Assembly: GCA_965225895.1 (NCBI GenBank)
Contig: CBDDBR010000011.1
Span: 620,001-684,000, forward strand
Length of the DNA stretch: 64,000 bases
Source: Endobugula sp965225895
Lineage (GTDB): Bacteria; Pseudomonadota; Gammaproteobacteria; Pseudomonadales; Cellvibrionaceae
Reading direction: 5' to 3'
Shown: in pieces, positions 49,680 to 58,872 of the stretch
Numbering within the stretch: the first letter of the stretch is position 1
How the letters are laid out: each line of letters opens with the position of its first letter
The notes under the pieces: model-generated
What the model was told of the DNA's origin: nothing
What the model saw: the letters and a program-made list of their open reading frames with translations, nothing else
The model's database searches: none
Translations under genes and position numbers: made by a program

Positions 49680-50477
49680 ATGAGATCGTATTGGCCAGCA
49701 ATAGCGGCAAGTCTACTGGGTCACGGTGTATTGATCGGCTTTGTCTTATGGGGCTGGAATGCCACCGCCGTCACCCCCGAGGTTAAAAAGCCTGCCTATA
49801 TTAAGGCGACGCTTGTACAGCTAGAAGAAAAAGCAAAGCCTAAAAAAGTAACCCCTCAGCCTAAGCCGCCTAAAAAAAAGGATGATAAGAAAGCCTTAGA
49901 GAAAAAGAAACTGCAAGAAAAAAAGCGTAAAGAGAAAAAGCTTGCTGAGAAAAAAGCACGAGAAAAGAAACAGGCAGAAGAAAAAAGAAAAAATCAATTA
50001 GCCAAGAAAAAAGCAGAAGAAAAGGCCGCAGAAGAAAAGCGACAAAAAGAACAAGAAAAACAACGTAAAGAAGATTTACAAAAAGAATTAGAGCGTGAAC
50101 GCCAGCAAGAGCTAGAGCGTACGATAGCGGCCGAAAAAGCACGGCAAGCAGCCGAGCAGCAAGCGGCAGAGGATGCGATTGTTGCTCAATCATATAATCA
50201 TATTATTGATAAAAAGGTGAGTGATAACTGGAGCCGTCCGCCGTCGGCACGTAATGATATGGCTGTATTACTGCGTATTCAATTAGTGCCTACTGGTGAA
50301 GTCGTGGGAGTGGATGTGATGAGTAGTAGTGGCAATGCCGCATTCGATCGCTCTGCGATTAGGGCGGTAAAAAAAGCAGAACGTTTTCCTGAATTACAAC
50401 AGTTGTCTAGCCGTATATTTGAGAAAAACTTTCGAGTATTTAAATTATTATTTGAACCTAGGGATTTACGACAATGA
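49680..50477 (+). CDS. tolA: TolA, trans-envelope linker
   Basis: A 265-residue protein. An N-terminal membrane helix (about 8-26), then a long Lys/Glu/Ala-rich coiled helix (about 55-160, many KKA/EKK repeats), then the C-terminal TonB-C-type domain (SDNWSRPPSARNDMAVLLRIQL). Bridges TolQR to TolB/Pal across the periplasm. Its stop overlaps tolB by 4 nt (ATGA). Confidence 0.95.
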   Translation: MRSYWPAIAASLLGHGVLIGFVLWGWNATAVTPEVKKPAYIKATLVQLEEKAKPKKVTPQPKPPKKKDDKKALEKKKLQEKKRKEKKLAEKKAREKKQAEEKRKNQLAKKKAEEKAAEEKRQKEQEKQRKEDLQKELERERQQELERTIAAEKARQAAEQQAAEDAIVAQSYNHIIDKKVSDNWSRPPSARNDMAVLLRIQLVPTGEVVGVDVMSSSGNAAFDRSAIRAVKKAERFPELQQLSSRIFEKNFRVFKLLFEPRDLRQ

Positions 50478-51766
50478 AAATTGTTATCGCATGTATTGCA
50501 AGTATTCTATTATTTTCATCTATGGCTCAGGCAGAGCTAACGATACGTATTACTAAGGGGGTTGATAACCCAACGGTGATTAGCGTTGTACCTTTTAATT
50601 ATTCAGGTGCTGCGCCTTTAACCGAGAATGTTTCTGATATTGTGTCGAATGACTTGCGACGTAGTGGTCAGTTTTCGGCGATAGACCCTAACAACATGCT
50701 ATCTTTTCCCTCGAAACCAGAGAATGTGGTGTTTCGTGATTGGCGCTTAGTGGGTAGTGAATACCTTGTTATTGGTGATATGACTTCTACAGAGTCGGGT
50801 TATCAATTAGTATTTTCGCTATTTGATGTTGTTAGCCAAAAAATACTGTTATCGAACCAGTCTGTTGCCGCTGGTACCAACGGCTTACGTGATATTGCAC
50901 ATCGAGTGAGCGATATTGTATATGAAGCAATTACAGGTATTCGTGGCGCTTTTTCAACGGATATTATTTTCGTAGAGCACCAGCGTTCAGTAAATCAATA
51001 TCGCTTAATGCGAGCGGATATGGACGGCGCGAGACCACAGGTGCTATTAACATCCTCTCAACCGATATTGTCACCGTCATGGTCTCCCGATGCACAATCG
51101 GTTGTGTATGTTTCTTTTGAAAATGATAGACCCGCTATTTTTATTCAAAACCTAGCATCAGGCCAGCGTGAACAAGTAACAAATTTTAAAGGGCTAAATA
51201 GTTCTCCGTCATGGTCGCCAAACGGTAAGCAGTTATCGCTGGTGCTATCAAAAGACGGTAATCCTGAAATTTATACACTAGATATAGCCACTAGAAAATT
51301 TACGCGTATTACTCATCATTTTGGTATTGATACAGAGCCGAGATGGACCGCGGATGGCGAACACATCATATTCACCTCTAATCGTGGTGGTAAGCCTCAA
51401 ATTTATAAAGTATCCGTGAATGGCGGTTACCCTCAGCGATTAACCTTTGAAGGCGATTACAACGCTGGTGCGCAAATCACGCCTGACGGAAAAAGCATGG
51501 TAATAGTACATCGACGTGATGGTGTTTTTCATATTGCGGCACAAGAGCTAGAAACAGGAGCGGTACGTTTATTAACGAGCGAGACAGATCTGGATGAATC
51601 CCCCAGTATTGCCCCTAATGGTGCATCGCTGATTTATGCCACCAAATTGTCGGGTAAAGGTATATTGGCCAGTGTGTCATTAGATGCAGGTAGTAAATTT
51701 ACTTTGCCCTCTACATCGGGAGATGTAAGAGAACCTTCATGGTCACCTTATTTAACGCAACCATAG
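50474..51766 (+). CDS. tolB: TolB, periplasmic beta-propeller
   Basis: A 430-residue periplasmic protein with signal peptide MKIVIACIASILLFSSMAQA. The N-terminal domain contacts TolA, followed by WD40-like propeller blades with repeats such as SPSWSPDAQSVVYVSF, SSPSWSPNGKQLSLVL, and EPRWTADGEHIIFTSN. Binds Pal. Start overlaps tolA. Confidence 0.96.
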   Translation: MKIVIACIASILLFSSMAQAELTIRITKGVDNPTVISVVPFNYSGAAPLTENVSDIVSNDLRRSGQFSAIDPNNMLSFPSKPENVVFRDWRLVGSEYLVIGDMTSTESGYQLVFSLFDVVSQKILLSNQSVAAGTNGLRDIAHRVSDIVYEAITGIRGAFSTDIIFVEHQRSVNQYRLMRADMDGARPQVLLTSSQPILSPSWSPDAQSVVYVSFENDRPAIFIQNLASGQREQVTNFKGLNSSPSWSPNGKQLSLVLSKDGNPEIYTLDIATRKFTRITHHFGIDTEPRWTADGEHIIFTSNRGGKPQIYKVSVNGGYPQRLTFEGDYNAGAQITPDGKSMVIVHRRDGVFHIAAQELETGAVRLLTSETDLDESPSIAPNGASLIYATKLSGKGILASVSLDAGSKFTLPSTSGDVREPSWSPYLTQP

Positions 51767-52110
51767 GGGCCTAGCAACTATAAAAGTGTTGTTCTAGCGA
51801 TAAAAAGGGCAGTTTAAGCACATGATTGCTCTAGGCATAGATGGTAGCAATAAATAGTAATCTATAATGACGTGTCTATAGTGCTCGTGTCTATAGTGCT
51901 CGTGTCTATAGTACTGTAAGTCCCATTGTATGAACCTAATGGTGTAAATCCAGTTGTGTGAATATAGCTGTGTAAATATGGCTAGGTAATCCAGTTTTAG
52001 TTACTTATGTATAGTTGCATGACTATAGCCTTTGTGCATGAGTATGTTACTATTGATGCTTGAGGATATTCCACTCGTCGACACCGTGATAAATTTTGGA
52101 GAACAACAAA
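51767..52110. other. Intergenic region between tolB and pal with short repeats
   Basis: A 344-bp non-coding stretch, unusually long for this operon. It holds three 15-bp tandem repeats (51871-51915) and further degenerate GTGTRAAT/CAG-like motifs to about 51990. It probably contains a separate pal promoter. Confidence 0.6.
51871..51915 (+). repeat. Three tandem 15-bp repeats
   Basis: CGTGTCTATAGTGCT occurs at 51871-51885, 51886-51900 and, with one change (GTACT), 51901-51915. The repeat lies upstream of pal and could be a polymorphic spacer or multi-site operator. Confidence 0.85.
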
Positions 52111-52623
52111 ATGTTAAACAAATATTTTTTAAGCAAGACCATTAAAGTTGTACTAACACTATGTGCAACTACCGTATTTTTAGCCGCTTGTAGCAGCACA
52201 TCAACCCAAGATGATGCTTCAGCGTCTAGCAGCAACACAACAACAAATAGCTCTGCAAGTACTTCAGGTTCATCAAGTGCTAGCACGACTTCGGGTGTTG
52301 TAGCGCCAACAGCGTCTATTTTCTACTTTGATTTTGATTCGTCAGCGCTACGTGCTGATTCACGTTCATTGTTAAATGCACATGCAGCGGCATTAAAAGC
52401 TAACCCTCGTGCTATTCGCCTTGAAGGTCATGCGGATGAGCGTGGTACTCGTGAGTACAACATCGCATTAGGTGAGCGTCGTGCACAAGCAGTACGTTCA
52501 TACTTGCAATCACAAGGTGTTCGTTCAGCGATCGAAGTTGTTAGCTACGGTGAAGAAAAGCCAGCGGTAACAACCTACAACGAATACGCTTTTCAGCAAA
52601 ACCGTCGTGTAGAAATTAAATAA
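52111..52623 (+). CDS. pal: Peptidoglycan-associated lipoprotein Pal
   Basis: A 170-residue outer-membrane lipoprotein. The signal peptide ends in lipobox LAAC with lipidated Cys27. A Ser/Thr-rich linker follows (about 28-65), then the OmpA-C domain with IFYFDFDSSAL and GHADERGTREYNIALGERRA for diaminopimelate binding. GGAGAAC precedes ATG 52111; an in-frame ATG 15 nt earlier overlaps this site and is less likely. Confidence 0.95.
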   Translation: MLNKYFLSKTIKVVLTLCATTVFLAACSSTSTQDDASASSSNTTTNSSASTSGSSSASTTSGVVAPTASIFYFDFDSSALRADSRSLLNAHAAALKANPRAIRLEGHADERGTREYNIALGERRAQAVRSYLQSQGVRSAIEVVSYGEEKPAVTTYNEYAFQQNRRVEIK

Positions 52624-52637
52624 GTTTGTTTTATTAG

Positions 52638-52670
52638 CACCCACTGAGTATTCAGTGGGTGTGTTTCTTT
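52638..52670 (+). terminator. Terminator after pal
   Basis: A perfect 10-bp stem CACCCACTGA / TCAGTGGGTG with a 4-nt loop (52648-52651), followed by TGTTTCTTTG. Expected to attenuate between pal and ybgF. Confidence 0.65.
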
Positions 52671-52697
52671 GAAAGCATTTCTGAGAGAACCCTTTCT

Positions 52698-53474
52698 GTG
52701 AAGCTAGCTACCTATCGTTATTTCCCCTCTATATTATTTCTTACCTCTGTTTTTCTATCTACAAATAGCCTTGCTCAAGTGGATGTGCGTGACTCTCGTG
52801 CAGCGAATGCAAGTAATAGTAACGCGTCACCTGAAAATAGCGTGGTGTATGAAGTGCAAGCACTACAGCAAGAAGTGCTTAGTCTGCGTGGACAATTAGA
52901 AACTTTAGAATACGAAATTAAGCGATTAAAAAAACAGCGCTTAGATGATTATTTGGATTTAGATAAGCGTGTTAGTGAGCTGACACGTCAATTATCACCA
53001 TCTGCGGTATCAACACAGCAAACAACAAGTTCTCAAGTACCTGCAACCACTGTGACAGGTGAGGTTGCTGCAATTACTGAGCCTGTAGCGGCTATTAATG
53101 GCGAGCAAGCTAATGGTCTATACAACGATGCGATAGACTTATTATTAAATCAGCAAGATTACGCGGGCGCACAAGTTAAATTTACAGAATACCTTACCGC
53201 ATATCCGAAAGGGCAGTACACACCGAATGTGTACTACTGGCAAGGACAAATTTTACTGGCTGATGCTAAAAAGCAGGCTGCGGCCACACATTTTTCAACG
53301 CTCATCAAAGAGTATCCTACCCATCAGAAAGTACCAGATGCAAAGTTTAAGCTAGCACGTATCTATTTTGAGAGTGGTAAAAAAGAAGATGCTAAAAAGC
53401 TATTAGATGATGTGGCGCTTAGTGATACTGATGCTGCATTATTAGCTAAGTCATTTATCAGTAAACACTACTAA
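52698..53474 (+). CDS. cpoB: Tol-Pal system protein YbgF/CpoB
   Basis: A 258-residue periplasmic protein. Signal peptide (YFPSILFLTSVFLSTNSLAQ), a coiled-coil (QALQQEVLSLRGQLETLEYEIKRLKKQ), then TPR units (YNDAIDLLLNQQDYAGAQVKF, YWQGQILLADAKKQAAATHF, FKLARIYFESGKKEDAKKLL). CpoB coordinates PBP1B and Tol. I chose GTG 52698 because it gives a normal signal peptide and follows GAGAG; an upstream GTG (52659) would add 13 residues and overlap the pal terminator. Confidence 0.9.
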   Translation: MKLATYRYFPSILFLTSVFLSTNSLAQVDVRDSRAANASNSNASPENSVVYEVQALQQEVLSLRGQLETLEYEIKRLKKQRLDDYLDLDKRVSELTRQLSPSAVSTQQTTSSQVPATTVTGEVAAITEPVAAINGEQANGLYNDAIDLLLNQQDYAGAQVKFTEYLTAYPKGQYTPNVYYWQGQILLADAKKQAAATHFSTLIKEYPTHQKVPDAKFKLARIYFESGKKEDAKKLLDDVALSDTDAALLAKSFISKHY

Positions 53475-53492
53475 TACGCATATTGTATCGGT

Positions 53493-53523
53493 AAAACAGT
53501 GGCAAGCCTAAAGTCACTGTTTT
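53493..53523 (+). terminator. Hairpin after ybgF
   Basis: AAAACAGTG pairs with CACTGTTTT over a 13-nt loop. The U-tract forms part of the stem; termination is plausible. Confidence 0.45.
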
Positions 53524-53631
53524 GTAGGGTTAAGAGCTATTGGTAAATACTCTACATAGATTCCTTCTTTATTTTTCTTTATACTCCGCGCCTATTTTTT
53601 ATTCAGTGGCAGAGTGTCTGCCGAATTGACT

Positions 53632-54288
53632 ATGACTACAGAAACGCCATCATTAAAAATTACAGAAATTTTTTTGTCGATCCAAGGCGAGGCGCAAACC
53701 GTGGGCAAGCCGACAGTGTTTGTACGCTTAACGGGCTGCCCATTACGTTGCCATTATTGCGATTCAGAATATGCTTTCTATGGTGGTGAGCGTATCAGCA
53801 TTGCTGACATACTTAAAAAAGTACAAGATTACGGCGTAAAACATGTCTGTGTTACAGGGGGAGAACCGCTTGCCCAGCGTGAGGCGCGTACTTTAATGAA
53901 GGCCTTATGCGAGCAGGGCAATAGTGTATCTATAGAAACCAGTGGTGCGATGCCAATAGACAATATTGATGAACGCGTGAGTATTGTAATGGACTTAAAA
54001 ACCCCAGCTTCTGGTGAATTGGAGCGCAATGATTACAATAATATTGCGCTATTGCGTGCAAATGACCAAGTAAAGTTTGTGATTTGTGATCGACAAGATT
54101 ATGAGTGGGCATTATTTAAGTTGGATGAATACCAGTTGGCCTCTAAGGTCTCAGAAGTGTTGTTTTCACCGTCTTATGAGCAAATTAAGCCAGCAGAACT
54201 GGTTGACTGGATTGTTGCTGATCGCGTCGATGTGCGCTTTCAAATGCAATTACACAAAGAATTATGGGGCGATAAACCGGGGCGTTAA
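53632..54288 (+). CDS. queE: 7-carboxy-7-deazaguanine synthase QueE
   Basis: A 218-residue radical-SAM enzyme in queuosine/preQ0 synthesis. The cluster motif is CPLRCHYCDS (CxxxCxxC), preceded by IFLSIQGEAQTVGKP. It converts CPH4 to CDG. ATG 53632 was preferred over the in-frame GTG at 53614 by position; neither has a strong ribosome site. Located before queC as usual. Confidence 0.94.
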   Translation: MTTETPSLKITEIFLSIQGEAQTVGKPTVFVRLTGCPLRCHYCDSEYAFYGGERISIADILKKVQDYGVKHVCVTGGEPLAQREARTLMKALCEQGNSVSIETSGAMPIDNIDERVSIVMDLKTPASGELERNDYNNIALLRANDQVKFVICDRQDYEWALFKLDEYQLASKVSEVLFSPSYEQIKPAELVDWIVADRVDVRFQMQLHKELWGDKPGR

Positions 54289-54315
54289 TGCCATCCCCCT
54301 TTATTTTCACAGTAT

Positions 54316-55044
54316 ATGAGTAAGAATATGACAACAGTGCTTTCAGCCGATACAACAACCCCTGAAAGATCAAAACCTAAAGCCGTGGTGTTAGTGTCTG
54401 GTGGTTTAGACTCCACCACAGTATTAGCGATGGCGAAAAGCCAAGGATATGACTGTTATACCCTAAGTTTTGATTATGGCCAGCGCCATAGAGCGGAATT
54501 GATCGCTGCTGAGCAATTATCTATACAGTTAGGGGCTTGTGAACACAAAACGGTTGTCTTAGATCTTCGCACTATTGGTGGGTCAGCATTAACCGATGAT
54601 ACGATTGATGTGCCCGAAGAGCTTAGCGAAGGTATTCCCGTCACTTACGTGCCAGCACGTAATACCGTATTTTTATCGATTGCTTTAGGTTGGGCCGAAG
54701 TACTGGGTGCGAATGATATTTTTATCGGGGTAAATGCGGTAGATTACTCTGGCTATCCAGATTGTCGACCTGAATATATTACCGCTTACGAAACAATGGC
54801 GAATTTAGCGACTAAGGCGTGTGTAGAAGGGCAGGCACTTAAGATACAAACGCCGTTGTTAAATTTGAGTAAAGCAGAAATTATACAGGCAGGTACACAA
54901 TTAGGCGTAGACTATGCCGCTACGGTCTCCTGCTACCAAGCAAATATCCAAGGGCAGGCATGTGGTAAGTGCGATAGTTGTCGACTTCGTAAGCAAGGAT
55001 TTGATGAAGCACAGGTCAAAGATCCAACAAAATACCTCGATTAA
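54316..55044 (+). CDS. queC: 7-cyano-7-deazaguanine synthase QueC
   Basis: A 242-residue PP-loop ATPase that converts CDG to preQ0. The loop is VSGGLDSTTVLAM, with SFDYGQRH. The zinc ligands are CYQAN and CGKCDSCRLRKQGF. Follows queE by 27 bp. Extra N-terminal 15 residues are low-complexity; ATG 54328 is an alternative start. Confidence 0.95.
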   Translation: MSKNMTTVLSADTTTPERSKPKAVVLVSGGLDSTTVLAMAKSQGYDCYTLSFDYGQRHRAELIAAEQLSIQLGACEHKTVVLDLRTIGGSALTDDTIDVPEELSEGIPVTYVPARNTVFLSIALGWAEVLGANDIFIGVNAVDYSGYPDCRPEYITAYETMANLATKACVEGQALKIQTPLLNLSKAEIIQAGTQLGVDYAATVSCYQANIQGQACGKCDSCRLRKQGFDEAQVKDPTKYLD

Positions 55045-55086
55045 TGGCAAGTGTTTGTTTTATTAATAAAAAATGTAAAAAAACGC

Positions 55087-55114
55087 TTGAGTTTTCCACG
55101 GTAATCATTATTAT
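55087..55114 (+). promoter_or_regulatory. Promoter of tRNA-Lys
   Basis: TTGAGT (55087-55092), a 16-bp spacer, TATTAT (55109-55114), and a GC-rich discriminator GTGCGCC. About 40 nt before the tRNA 5' end, consistent with a stable-RNA promoter. Confidence 0.6.
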
Positions 55115-55162
55115 GTGCGCCTCGTTGAGCAGCAAGCAAGACGTATTACCAACACAAAATTC

Positions 55163-55238
55163 GGGTCGTTAGCTCAGTTGGTAGAGCAGTTGGCTTTTAA
55201 CCAATTGGTCGCGCGTTCGAGTCGCGCACGACCCACCA
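55163..55238 (+). tRNA. tRNA-Lys (anticodon UUU)
   Basis: A 76-nt cloverleaf: GGGTCGT pairs with ACGACCC; the anticodon loop CTTTTAA gives UUU; T-arm GCGCGTTCGAGTCGCGC; CCA encoded. Follows queC, the order I recall from Pseudomonas. Confidence 0.97.
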
Positions 55239-55245
55239 TTATAAG

Positions 55246-55276
55246 AAAAGCCATCCATTAGGATGGCTTTTTTTTT
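55246..55276 (+). terminator. Intrinsic terminator after tRNA-Lys
   Basis: An 11-bp stem AAAAGCCATCC / GGATGGCTTTT with ATTA loop, running into nine Ts. Confidence 0.92.
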
Positions 55277-55320
55277 ATGTTCATCATAGCGTTATAAACG
55301 CTACCACTCAGGATTATCCC

Positions 55321-56907
55321 GTGATTTCTACCGCCAATGTCACCATGCAGTTTGGTGCAAAACCGTTATTTGAAAATATCTCTGTAAAATTTGGCAATGG
55401 AAATCGCTATGGTCTTATCGGAGCCAATGGTTGCGGTAAGTCTACCTTTATGAAAATTTTAGACGGCAGCCTCACTCCAAGTGCGGGTAATGTGTCTATT
55501 ACGCCGAATGAGCGTTTAGGTAAGCTAAGTCAGGATCAGTTCGCCTTTGAAGAATACAGTGTGGTTGATACTGTCATTATGGGTCATGCAGAGCTTTGGG
55601 CGATTAAAAAAGAGCGTGATCGTATTTATTCATTACCTGAAATGACAGAAGAAGAGGGTATGCATGTTGCTGAATTAGAAACGCAATTTGCAGAAATGGA
55701 TGGTTATACGGCAGAAAGCCGCGCAGAAGAGATTTTATTAGGTGCGGGCATCGAGCAAGCGCTACATTATGGAAAAATGAGTGAGGTAGCACCAGGTTGG
55801 AAGTTACGTGTGTTATTAGCGCAAGCATTATTTGCTGATCCGGATATATTATTACTCGATGAGCCTACCAACAACTTGGATATTAATACTATTCGTTGGT
55901 TAGAAGGTGTGTTGAACGAACGTAACAGCACTATGGTGATTATTTCTCACGATCGTCACTTTCTAAATTCGGTATGTACGCATATGGCCGACATTGATTA
56001 TGGTGAATTACGTGTATACCCAGGTAATTATGACGACTTTATGCGTGCCTCTACTGAAGCGAGAGAACGACTACAGTCAGAAAACAATAAAAAGAGCGCT
56101 CAAATTGCGGATTTACAACAGTTTGTTAGTCGTTTCTCGGCCAATGCATCAAAAGCCAAGCAGGCCACGTCACGTGCAAAGCAACTAGAAAAAATTAAAC
56201 TGGATGAAATTAAGCCCTCTAGTCGCGTATCGCCTTTTATTCGTTTTAAGCAAGATAAAAAACTGCATAGACAAGCCCTTATTTTAGAAAATCTATCGCA
56301 TGGCTTCGACGGTGAAACCTTATTTAAAGAAGGCAATATCATTGTAGATGCTGGCGAACGCATCGCCATTATTGGTGAAAATGGCGCAGGTAAAACGACA
56401 CTACTGCGTTGCCTAATGAATGAAATAACGGTTAATCAAGGGCTTATTAAGTGGTCAGAAAATGCCACGTTAGGTTATTGCCCTCAAGATAGTACAGACG
56501 ATTTTGCTGGTGACCTTAATTTATTTGATTGGATGAGCCAATGGCGCAAGCCTAACCATGATGATCAAATTGTACGTGCTACGTTAGGGCGTTTATTATT
56601 CTCTGCAGATGATTATAAAAAGAAAGTGAATGTGTGTTCGGGTGGTGAAAAAAACCGCTTGTTGTTTGGTAAGCTGATGATGCAAGACACCAATATCTTG
56701 CTCATGGACGAACCTACAAACCACTTAGACATGGAAGCCATCGAAGCGCTTAACCTTGCACTAGAGCATTACGACGGCACTTTGCTATTCGTAAGCCACG
56801 ATAGAGAGTTCGTGTCTTCTCTTGCTACACATATCATCGAGATTAAAGGCCAAGAGCTGATTAGCTATAGCGGTACATATTCAGAGTATTTAGCCAGCCA
56901 AGAATAG
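55321..56907 (+). CDS. ybiT: ABC-F ATPase YbiT
   Basis: A 528-residue ABC-F protein with two ATPase domains and no membrane segments. Domain 1: GANGCGKST (Walker A), LLDEPTNNLDINTI. Domain 2: GENGAGKTT, SGGEKNRLL, LLMDEPTNHLDMEAI. The inter-domain linker (around 240-300) reaches toward the ribosomal P-site in this family. The N-terminus (MISTANVTMQFGAKPLFENI) and length match E. coli YbiT. Begins at GTG, with AGGA upstream. Confidence 0.95.
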   Translation: MISTANVTMQFGAKPLFENISVKFGNGNRYGLIGANGCGKSTFMKILDGSLTPSAGNVSITPNERLGKLSQDQFAFEEYSVVDTVIMGHAELWAIKKERDRIYSLPEMTEEEGMHVAELETQFAEMDGYTAESRAEEILLGAGIEQALHYGKMSEVAPGWKLRVLLAQALFADPDILLLDEPTNNLDINTIRWLEGVLNERNSTMVIISHDRHFLNSVCTHMADIDYGELRVYPGNYDDFMRASTEARERLQSENNKKSAQIADLQQFVSRFSANASKAKQATSRAKQLEKIKLDEIKPSSRVSPFIRFKQDKKLHRQALILENLSHGFDGETLFKEGNIIVDAGERIAIIGENGAGKTTLLRCLMNEITVNQGLIKWSENATLGYCPQDSTDDFAGDLNLFDWMSQWRKPNHDDQIVRATLGRLLFSADDYKKKVNVCSGGEKNRLLFGKLMMQDTNILLMDEPTNHLDMEAIEALNLALEHYDGTLLFVSHDREFVSSLATHIIEIKGQELISYSGTYSEYLASQE

Positions 56908-57140
56908 AGGCTTGATAGTGACAACAATCGAGTTGCATTAGCAAACGGCTAATGCGGCTTGGTTTAAAAATCTTCCTCTGTTGTTGGTGTTCTCTCTCCT
57001 TATTTTTCCATTCATGTTTTTGCATACTCATTAGATCACCTTACTAAGAGTGAAAGGTGGCTAAATCCTCAGTACTCCCATAGTTGTTCCCCACGTATAA
57101 TTGTCCAAATAATTAAGTCACTCATGTAATAGGTCATGTC

Positions 57141-57635
57141 ATGGCGCAATGTGAACATTTAGCTCAGCAGTTAGGCCAATTATTAATGGCAAGTGGTACG
57201 ACGGTGACTACTGCTGAGTCTTGTACGGGCGGTGGCATTTCTCAGGCAATTACACAAATTGCGGGAAGTTCTCAGTGGTTTGGCCATGGCTTTGTGACAT
57301 ACAGTAATGACGCAAAGACACAGCTACTGAATGTGCCAGCTGCTGTCATTACGGAGCAGGGCGCTGTGAGTCAGGCGGTGGTTGAGGCAATGGCGATAGG
57401 TGCTGCTGAAAAAGCTCAAGCGGACTACGCAATAGCGGTGAGTGGTATTGCAGGCCCAGATGGCGGCACTCCCGAAAAACCTGTAGGTACTGTATGGATT
57501 GCTTGGCAATCGTCAAAAAATACAGTATCCAGTGAAAAATTTATTTTTCAAGGGGATAGAAATTCCGTTAGAAATCAAGCGGTTGAAAAGTCCCTGCAGG
57601 GTTTAATAGAAATAATTCAAAAAAACACTGTATAA
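57141..57635 (+). CDS. pncC: Nicotinamide-nucleotide amidohydrolase PncC (CinA C-terminal domain)
   Basis: A 164-residue stand-alone CinA-C protein that deamidates NMN to nicotinate mononucleotide in NAD recycling. Signatures: TTAESCTGGGISQAIT near residue 22, GHGFVTYSNDAK, and AVSGIAGPDGGTPEKPVGTVWIAW. Located directly upstream of recA, a conserved arrangement. Confidence 0.95.
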   Translation: MAQCEHLAQQLGQLLMASGTTVTTAESCTGGGISQAITQIAGSSQWFGHGFVTYSNDAKTQLLNVPAAVITEQGAVSQAVVEAMAIGAAEKAQADYAIAVSGIAGPDGGTPEKPVGTVWIAWQSSKNTVSSEKFIFQGDRNSVRNQAVEKSLQGLIEIIQKNTV

Positions 57636-57643
57636 AACAATAG

Positions 57644-57663
57644 TACTGGTTGCTCATACAGTA
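57644..57663. promoter_or_regulatory. LexA box (SOS operator) of recA
   Basis: TACTGGTTGCTCATACAGTA fits the gammaproteobacterial SOS consensus TACTG-N10-CAGTA exactly at both arms. It overlaps the -35 of the predicted recA promoter. Confidence 0.92.
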
Positions 57664-57678
57664 TTTGTGAGTTATAGT
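57650..57678 (+). promoter_or_regulatory. recA promoter
   Basis: TTGCTC (57650-57655), a 17-bp spacer and TATAGT (57673-57678). The LexA box covers the -35, so bound LexA would block polymerase. The transcript leader to the ATG at 57789 is about 105 nt. Confidence 0.75.
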
Positions 57679-57788
57679 GTTTGCCAATGACAGAGATTCT
57701 TTGATGGTGAGTAAAGCATGAGCTACCACACATATTAAAGAATATAAAAAACAACATACGATCAACAATCATAAAAGAGGTTGTCCCA

Positions 57789-58829
57789 ATGGATTCAAAT
57801 AAAGATAAAGCATTACAAGCAGCGTTAAGCCAAATTGAGCGTCAGTTTGGTAAAGGCACGGTTATGCGCATGGGCGACAAAGAGTTGGTAAAAATTCCAG
57901 CAATATCTACAGGGTCGTTAGGTTTAGATATTGCCTTAGGTATAGGGGGCTTACCTAAAGGCCGTATTGCTGAAATTTATGGCCCTGAATCATCAGGTAA
58001 AACCACGCTAACACTACAGGTTATTGCCGCAGCGCAAAAGCAGGGGGGCACGTGTGCCTTTGTTGATGCCGAGCACGCTCTTGATCCAGTATATGCCGAA
58101 AAATTAGGGGTCAATGTTGATGACCTTATTATTTCTCAGCCAGATACGGGTGAGCAAGCCTTAGAAGTGGCAGATATGTTGGTACGTTCGGGTGCTGTTG
58201 ATGTCATCGTGATTGACTCGGTAGCGGCATTAACACCCAAAGCCGAAATTGAAGGTGATATGGGTGATCATCACGTAGGCCTTCAAGCGCGCCTAATGTC
58301 TCAAGCATTACGTAAAATTACAGGCAATATTAAAAACGCGAATTGCTTGGCTATTTTCATTAACCAAATTCGTATGAAAATTGGTGTTATGTTTGGTAAC
58401 CCTGAAACTACCACGGGTGGTAACGCATTAAAATTCTACTCTTCTGTGCGTTTAGATATTCGTCGTACAGGTGCAGTGAAAGACGGTGATGAAATCATTG
58501 GTTCAGAAACGCGCGTAAAAGTAGTTAAAAACAAAGTTGCCCCACCATTTAAACAAGCAGAATTTCAAATTATGTATGGTGAAGGTATCAACCGCTTAGG
58601 TGAAGTCATTGATTTTGGTGTTAAGTTAGAACTCATTGATAAAGCGGGTGCTTGGTATAGCTATAAAGGTGAAAAAATTGGGCAAGGTAAAAATAATGTC
58701 ATTAAGTTTTTGAATGAACGCCCCGAAATTGCAGCAGAAGTTGAAACGGCTATTCGTGAAAAGTATTTACCCGAAACAGTAGCAGACCAAGCTAACGTTG
58801 TTGATATGGTGGCAGAGCAGCCAAAATAA
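57789..58829 (+). CDS. recA: Recombinase RecA
   Basis: A 346-residue strand-exchange ATPase. Walker A is GPESSGKTTL at about 65; Walker B is VIVIDSVAAL. MRKITGN-like loop L1 and NPETTTGGNALKFYSSVR (loop L2) are intact. GAGG precedes the ATG. It also promotes LexA autocleavage, matching the SOS box upstream. Confidence 0.98.
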   Translation: MDSNKDKALQAALSQIERQFGKGTVMRMGDKELVKIPAISTGSLGLDIALGIGGLPKGRIAEIYGPESSGKTTLTLQVIAAAQKQGGTCAFVDAEHALDPVYAEKLGVNVDDLIISQPDTGEQALEVADMLVRSGAVDVIVIDSVAALTPKAEIEGDMGDHHVGLQARLMSQALRKITGNIKNANCLAIFINQIRMKIGVMFGNPETTTGGNALKFYSSVRLDIRRTGAVKDGDEIIGSETRVKVVKNKVAPPFKQAEFQIMYGEGINRLGEVIDFGVKLELIDKAGAWYSYKGEKIGQGKNNVIKFLNERPEIAAEVETAIREKYLPETVADQANVVDMVAEQPK

Positions 58830-58872
58830 TCATTCTGTATATGTCGATCCATTCTATCGAGGAGTTTTAGTT

